64,000 nt of DNA from an uncultured Shewanella sp. (GTDB taxonomy: Bacteria > Pseudomonadota > Gammaproteobacteria > Enterobacterales > Shewanellaceae), in the NCBI RefSeq assembly GCF_947501225.1, contig NZ_CANMUW010000017.1, forward strand, positions 1-64,000, written 5' to 3'. Shown here one piece after another: positions 59,862-64,000 of the stretch (positions are counted from its first letter, which is position 1; each line of letters opens with the position of its first letter). The translations under genes and the position numbers were made by a program. The notes beneath the pieces are model-generated. The model saw only the letters and a list, made by a program, of their open reading frames with translations, made no database searches and had not been told where the DNA came from.

Positions 59862-61565
59862 TTAATCTCCCAGCTTTGCGGTCACACCACTTTCATCTGA
59901 TTTGGCCGCTCGCAGTGAATGAAACTCGGTTCCCCGGTAGTAACCGGGCCAATCGGCGTTGTTAGCAAGCATTTCTGCCGCATGGTAATAGACGGCGATA
60001 TCTTCGAGGGCACCGCTAAGGTCCCAATCATCGCGGTATTCATCACAGGTGTTGTGGTAACAGCCTTTCATTATCTCTTTCATCTTGGCTTTATACTCTC
60101 TGGTGGGCTCATCGACAGGCTGACTGCCTCCGCCTGCAAATACCGCAGGTACCCCTTTCTGAGCGAAGCTGAAGTGATCCGAGCGGAAAAAACCACCCGA
60201 TTCAGGGCGTCGCTCAGCTATTGCTACTCTTTTTTGAGGTTTCAAGGCTGCAATAAGGTACTGCTCTAATTCAGACTTTCCTTTGCCAATAATGGTGTAA
60301 TCACTGGTTCTGCCATAGATATTAGTGCTATCGAGGTTGAATACGGCCACTGATTTGTCGATAGGGTAGATGGGGTTCGCCGCATAGTGTCGAGAGCCGA
60401 GCAGTCCCTGCTCCTCGCCGGTTGTGGCTATGAAGGTGAGGGAGCGCTTCGATGGGTTACCAATCTTGGCCTGCTTCGCAAACTGGCGGGCGATGGCAAG
60501 AATACCTGCGGTCCCCGAGGCATTATCGAGTGCGCCATTATAGATCTTATCCTCACTCCTGCTCTCATCGACGCCTATGTGGTCCCAGTGGGCGGTAAAC
60601 AGGATATGCTCGTCTGCAGACTCCACGCCGGGCAGGGTAGCGACAACATTGTAGCTGTTGGCATATTCTGCACTGTTGGCAAATTGAATATCGGCGTTCT
60701 GCTTAAGTGGCAGGTTAACAGGGCTGTTTGCCGCTCGATCGCTGAGATTCTTTAAGGATATTCCGGCTCTGTCGAACAGCTCGGTTGCCGCATTAAGGGT
60801 TATCCAGCCTTCTACCTGAACCCGCTCTGCCTGTGTTTCTTTACTTTGGACAAGATCTTGTTGCGCGCCGGTCCAGCTGTTTTCAACCACTGACCAGGGG
60901 TAGGATGCGGGGGCCGTGTCATGAATGATGATGGCACCCAGAGCACCTTGTCTGCTGGCTTCCAGGTACTTATAGTCCCATCTGCCGTAGTAGGTCATCG
61001 CCCTGCCGTTAAACAAGCCCGACTCCGGTCTGGCAAAGCCAGGATCGTTAACCAACATGACGGCTATCTTGCCTGTCATGTCGATATCCTGATAGTCATT
61101 CCAGTCATACTCCGGGGCGTTAATGCCATAACCGACAAACACCAGTGGGGCATCTTTAATATCGACACCGCCATTGTCATGACGACTACCCAGTACGATA
61201 TCTTCACGGTACTTAAGCTTAAGTCCGGCAAGGTTAACCGCTTGCGCATCCGATGCGGTGTAACTGACCATAGGCACGGCTTGCAGGTACTCGCCCTGGT
61301 TAGCGCCGGTTAAGCCCATCGCCTTAAAGGCCTGAGTCAGGTGATCCAGCGTGAGCTTCTCGCCGCGGGTGGTAGGCGCGCGGCCTTCAAATTCATCAGA
61401 GGAGAGGGTCTTAATATCTTCACGAAATTGGGTTTCATCGAAGCTGACCTGAGTTATTTCTGTCGAATCGGCTTGTGGCTCGATCTCAGACTTGATTGTT
61501 TGGCTGGGGTGTTGGCTACATGCACTGAGCAGTGCAAGCAGCGATAACGGAAGCAGTAATCGCAT
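59862..61565 (-). CDS. M28-family metallopeptidase lipoprotein
   Basis: 567 residues. Lipoprotein signal with lipobox LLSAC near residue 16. A protease-associated (PA) domain sits within residues about 110-300. The M28 zinc domain shows HWDHIG, GALDNASG, TGEEQGLLGS, FNLDSTN and RSDHFSFA, giving all metal ligands and the catalytic Glu. It is expected to be an aminopeptidase at the cell envelope. Start at 61565 gives the signal directly; AGGA lies ahead. Confidence 0.9.
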   Translation of the reverse strand: MRLLLPLSLLALLSACSQHPSQTIKSEIEPQADSTEITQVSFDETQFREDIKTLSSDEFEGRAPTTRGEKLTLDHLTQAFKAMGLTGANQGEYLQAVPMVSYTASDAQAVNLAGLKLKYREDIVLGSRHDNGGVDIKDAPLVFVGYGINAPEYDWNDYQDIDMTGKIAVMLVNDPGFARPESGLFNGRAMTYYGRWDYKYLEASRQGALGAIIIHDTAPASYPWSVVENSWTGAQQDLVQSKETQAERVQVEGWITLNAATELFDRAGISLKNLSDRAANSPVNLPLKQNADIQFANSAEYANSYNVVATLPGVESADEHILFTAHWDHIGVDESRSEDKIYNGALDNASGTAGILAIARQFAKQAKIGNPSKRSLTFIATTGEEQGLLGSRHYAANPIYPIDKSVAVFNLDSTNIYGRTSDYTIIGKGKSELEQYLIAALKPQKRVAIAERRPESGGFFRSDHFSFAQKGVPAVFAGGGSQPVDEPTREYKAKMKEIMKGCYHNTCDEYRDDWDLSGALEDIAVYYHAAEMLANNADWPGYYRGTEFHSLRAAKSDESGVTAKLGD

Positions 61566-61645
61566 TATGGGTCCTGTTATTATTGTTATTTTGTTAGTTG
61601 TGGCTCGAAATGAGTGCTCAACAATATCGGCGGACATGATGAAGG

Positions 61646-61672
61646 AAAAAAGCCCGCTTTGACAAGTGGGCT
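61646..61672 (-). terminator. Rho-independent terminator after the small membrane-protein gene
   Basis: On the minus strand AGCCCACTTG pairs imperfectly with AAGCGGGCT and is followed by TTTTTTCC. Confidence 0.75.
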
Positions 61673-61701
61673 ACGACAGAAAAGTGTTACCTTGTGTTGC
61701 A

Positions 61702-61893
61702 TTAATGAGGCTGAATAGCTGCTTTGAAGTTACCTCTTATGGTAAGTAATACCAGTCCGATACAGGCAAAGAGCGTACCGCAAACCAACGCAGGTAACTC
61801 TACTGCTGACTGGGTGGCATACTTGAGAGAGAAAAAAATAACGACTGAGCACGCTGACCAGAAGAAGCCAAATCTGGATGCAGAATTCTCCAT
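61702..61893 (-). CDS. Small two-span membrane protein
   Basis: 63 residues with two hydrophobic segments (about 9-22 and 33-50) and a polar tail. I do not recognise it. AGAGG precedes ATG 61893 by a normal distance; a longer version from 61947 is possible. A terminator follows, supporting a real gene. A competing frame at 61730-62059 is Cys/Arg-rich and unconvincing. Confidence 0.55.
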   Translation of the reverse strand: MENSASRFGFFWSACSVVIFFSLKYATQSAVELPALVCGTLFACIGLVLLTIRGNFKAAIQPH

Positions 61894-62049
61894 AAATACC
61901 TCTGATTTTTGAATATATCCAGATGTTACAAGTGTATCCATAACCAAACATCAGTAAGAGTCTTAGTGATTGTAGCGCTTTCATTTCAGAACCGCTCAAA
62001 GGTAGAGCTTTTCCTGATGTGATTCTGTTTATTGCCATCATAGAATGAT

Positions 62050-62078
62050 AAAAGCCCAAACTCGTTGAGTTTAGGCTT
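62050..62078 (-). terminator. Rho-independent terminator after the serine hydrolase gene
   Basis: On the minus strand AAGCCTAAACT pairs with AGTTTGGGCTT (one mismatch) and ends in TTTT. Confidence 0.78.
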
Positions 62079-62125
62079 AACTGTTGCCACCTTAAAAATG
62101 ACTCGTTAAGAGTGGTTCAGCTGCA

Positions 62126-63499
62126 TCACTTATCCAGATGGTCGAAGATAGTAAAGATGGTATCCAGCATATATAGCGACACCATCTGTAATCCCGATGG
62201 CTGGCGGTATGCACCGGTGATCGCGACGATATTGCCGGTTTTATGATCGAACGCCGAGTACTGGCCGTTAACACCTATCATGGTCGAGACTGTGCGGCCG
62301 GTTACCGGGTGCGTCGCCGTTCTCCACTGATTTTTGTAAAACGCGGTCGGGAAGATACCATGTTCATAGGAGACCTTATCCCACGCTTCCTTTACGACCT
62401 CATCGCCGTTAACGATCTGCTCTATATAGGCCTTGGGTATTACCTGATCGCCTTTATAGTTCTTGCCGCCGTTGACCATCAACCACGAGCCTATTGCAAA
62501 GTCACGGACGGTAGCGTTCATCGAGCCGGAAGCCGCACTTTCCTGTACCTGATTGACATACAGGGTGGCCTCAGAGTTAAAGCCGCCTTTCGACCAAAGG
62601 TATTTGTCGAAGAATTCGGCTAACGTCAGGCCGGAGCTGCGCACTATGGCTGTGCCCAGAACCTCAGTGTTGAGATCTTTATATTCATACGCAAACCCCG
62701 GCTCAAATTTGGGCTCTATCTGTGCAGCAAATGCCTTGAGGTAATCGCTGAAGGTCTCCAGGTCGCCCAAGGCATCGGGCTTAGGTACCAGCTTACCCTC
62801 CTTATTGATCACCAAGCCGTTGTAGCCAACCACTGAGGGCATTGAGCTGTCCCATGAGCCGGATGTTCCGGCGCCGAAATCTCCCCAGTGGTAACCTTCA
62901 CGGTTTGCTGGCAGGTCGATGATACCCGCATTCATGTCGGCAAAGTTTTGCAGAGGTATGCTTTCCCATTTAGTCCCTTTGAACTCAGGAATATACTTCC
63001 CGACGGGGTCGGTGAGTTTTAACATCCCCTTCTCCTGAGCGATAAACAGCGCCATAGAGGTGAATGACTTATGTGCCGACATCAGGTGGTTCTTGGTCTC
63101 TTTGTCGGTACCGTTCCAGTAATCCTCGGCGAGGATCTCGCCTTTTTTGTTCATGACGACATAGTTTTGGATAGAGGCTCTGTCACGCATTACATCATAG
63201 AGGCTGATCTTCTTGCCTGGCACCACATCATCGATATATATCGATGACACATCTAAGCCGCCAACGACTTTCATCGGCATCTTATCAACTGGCGCCGATA
63301 TTACCGCATGGTGGTGGTAAAGGTGTGAATCGGCCATGGTAAATTGAGTGAGTCTTGCTTCCTCCCAATTCCCGACACCGGCGCCATAGGCATTAAGATT
63401 AGCTTCCATCTGAGCGTTGGGCTCATGGTAAGTCACGGTTGCGTTAGCCCCGAAGGCAGCAGTAAGCGCGAGTGATAGTGCGATGATTGATTTTTTCAT
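62126..63499 (-). CDS. Exported serine hydrolase, beta-lactamase fold (class C type)
   Basis: 457 residues with a clean signal peptide of about 20 residues (ending FGANA). The catalytic SxxK motif is S-A-H-K in HLMSAHKSFTS. The second motif, usually YxN, reads YKD (FAYEYKDLN). The family includes esterases, D-aminopeptidases and 6-aminohexanoate-oligomer hydrolases; true beta-lactamase activity is unlikely. Single gene. Confidence 0.87.
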   Translation of the reverse strand: MKKSIIALSLALTAAFGANATVTYHEPNAQMEANLNAYGAGVGNWEEARLTQFTMADSHLYHHHAVISAPVDKMPMKVVGGLDVSSIYIDDVVPGKKISLYDVMRDRASIQNYVVMNKKGEILAEDYWNGTDKETKNHLMSAHKSFTSMALFIAQEKGMLKLTDPVGKYIPEFKGTKWESIPLQNFADMNAGIIDLPANREGYHWGDFGAGTSGSWDSSMPSVVGYNGLVINKEGKLVPKPDALGDLETFSDYLKAFAAQIEPKFEPGFAYEYKDLNTEVLGTAIVRSSGLTLAEFFDKYLWSKGGFNSEATLYVNQVQESAASGSMNATVRDFAIGSWLMVNGGKNYKGDQVIPKAYIEQIVNGDEVVKEAWDKVSYEHGIFPTAFYKNQWRTATHPVTGRTVSTMIGVNGQYSAFDHKTGNIVAITGAYRQPSGLQMVSLYMLDTIFTIFDHLDK

Positions 63500-63756
63500 T
63501 GTCTCTGTTCCTGATAGATGGTTATAAAGTTTTGCTGATTGCGCTGCTCTATAACCTTCAACAGGCTGCGAACGATGAACCCATTTCGAGTAGTTGTGTT
63601 ATGCCGGATATCTTCACTTTGTCTCCTTTTCACCGTGAACTAGTGGTTGCTTCATCGGTACCTATGGCTACCTGATTGCCGATATGGCTACTATCATGGA
63701 AAAATTGTTACTAAGCATCATTAAGGTGTTTAGTTACTCGTGATATGTAATAGGCC

Positions 63757-64000
63757 TCATTCGATTAACCTGACAACCAGGTTAGCTTCGAAGGGGTCTA
63801 TGTTGAGCTCATGGCAGTGATCCACAAGGTAACGTTTAGAGTCATGAAAGTGGTAATTGAAGTATTGAGACAGGCGCTTGTCCTCCATCTCATACATCTT
63901 GGTCGCCCAGTGGTTGAGTACCAGAAGACTGATATAGGCACCGAATGCTCTGGGACTGAGCACAGTATCGATATATTTGCTGCTTATCTGATATTGATTA
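63757..64000 (-). CDS. Hypothetical protein, 5' end outside the window
   Basis: The frame is open from the stop at 63757 to the window edge, giving at least 81 residues. A GTG at 63963 could be a start, but the frame continues upstream without a stop (NQYQISSKYID), so the gene probably begins beyond 64000. The visible part is soluble and rich in His/Tyr (YFNYHFHDSKRYLVDHCH). I do not recognise it. Confidence 0.55.
   Translation of the reverse strand, partial: NQYQISSKYIDTVLSPRAFGAYISLLVLNHWATKMYEMEDKRLSQYFNYHFHDSKRYLVDHCHELNIDPFEANLVVRLIE

Noticed and set aside
61730..62059. Longer open frame overlapping the small membrane-protein gene
   Set aside because: Its product is rich in Cys, Arg and Tyr with no family likeness, while the other frame has a ribosome binding site, two clean spans and a terminator.
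1..64000. CRISPR array, prophage or integrative element
   Set aside because: No regularly spaced repeats, integrase, transposase or phage structural gene was found; the only tRNA has no adjacent integrase.

Overview
The window reads as chromosome of a marine gammaproteobacterium, most likely Shewanella or a close relative. The support is a PhoP/PhoQ pair, EfpL (YeiP), the yejM-yejL/ndpA arrangement, several HD-GYP proteins with DUF3391 domains, a LON-domain/ECF sigma/ChrR/photolyase cluster, and many small families common in Shewanella and Vibrio (DUF2057, DUF3135, DUF2986, DUF748). No phage, integrase, transposase or CRISPR array is visible. One tRNA gene, tRNA-Pro(GGG), is present.

Layout. 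1-1,020 is a gene-free stretch with short repeats and a REP-like inverted pair. 1.0-6 kb holds a DUF2057 secreted protein, a small membrane protein, CorA, DUF3135, an HD-GYP phosphodiesterase and a 2OG-Fe(II) oxygenase. 6.1-8.2 kb is phoQ/phoP on the minus strand. 8.5-11.6 kb is a three-gene PhnD/PhnC/PhnE-type ABC importer with a double-length permease. 11.7-16.3 kb pairs a periplasmic coiled-coil protein built of 36-residue repeats with a divergent sensor kinase and sigma-54 activator. A -24/-12 promoter candidate sits in front of the coiled-coil gene. 16.5-25.5 kb carries a second HD-GYP protein, a LysE exporter with an AraC regulator, nadE, a membrane-anchored hydrolase, a diguanylate cyclase and efpL. 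25.5-31.8 kb contains two possible small RNAs, the tRNA, yejM, yejL, ndpA, a tandem PTPS-like protein and an M23 peptidase.

32.0-42.5 kb is a long plus-strand cluster, visibly more AT-rich than its flanks. It encodes a LON-domain protein, an ECF sigma factor, its ChrR zinc anti-sigma factor, a DUF523/DUF1722 protein, a CPD photolyase, an NTF2-like protein, an SDR, an FAD oxidase, DUF1365, a cyclopropane-fatty-acid-synthase-like methyltransferase, DUF2878, a chalcone-isomerase-like protein and a DUF3833 lipoprotein. Most genes overlap by a few bases. Two promoter-like sites of the same architecture precede the LON gene and the sigma gene. The set looks like an autoregulated light/singlet-oxygen response that repairs DNA and remodels membrane lipids.

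42.5-64 kb returns to ordinary housekeeping and envelope genes: yecM, an L,D-transpeptidase, a voltage-gated-type K+ channel with a C-terminal zinc ribbon, a MATE exporter, yqfB, DUF748, an orphan 2Fe-2S flavin reductase, asnB, an M28 peptidase and a beta-lactamase-fold hydrolase. Within it, 47.9-50.3 kb is a tight four-gene unit: two DUF1538 membrane proteins, a divergent P-II-like protein and a two-CBS protein. A 23-codon open frame with a perfect ribosome binding site precedes it. This unit, the sigma-54/coiled-coil module and the ECF/ChrR cluster are the strongest leads for undescribed biology.
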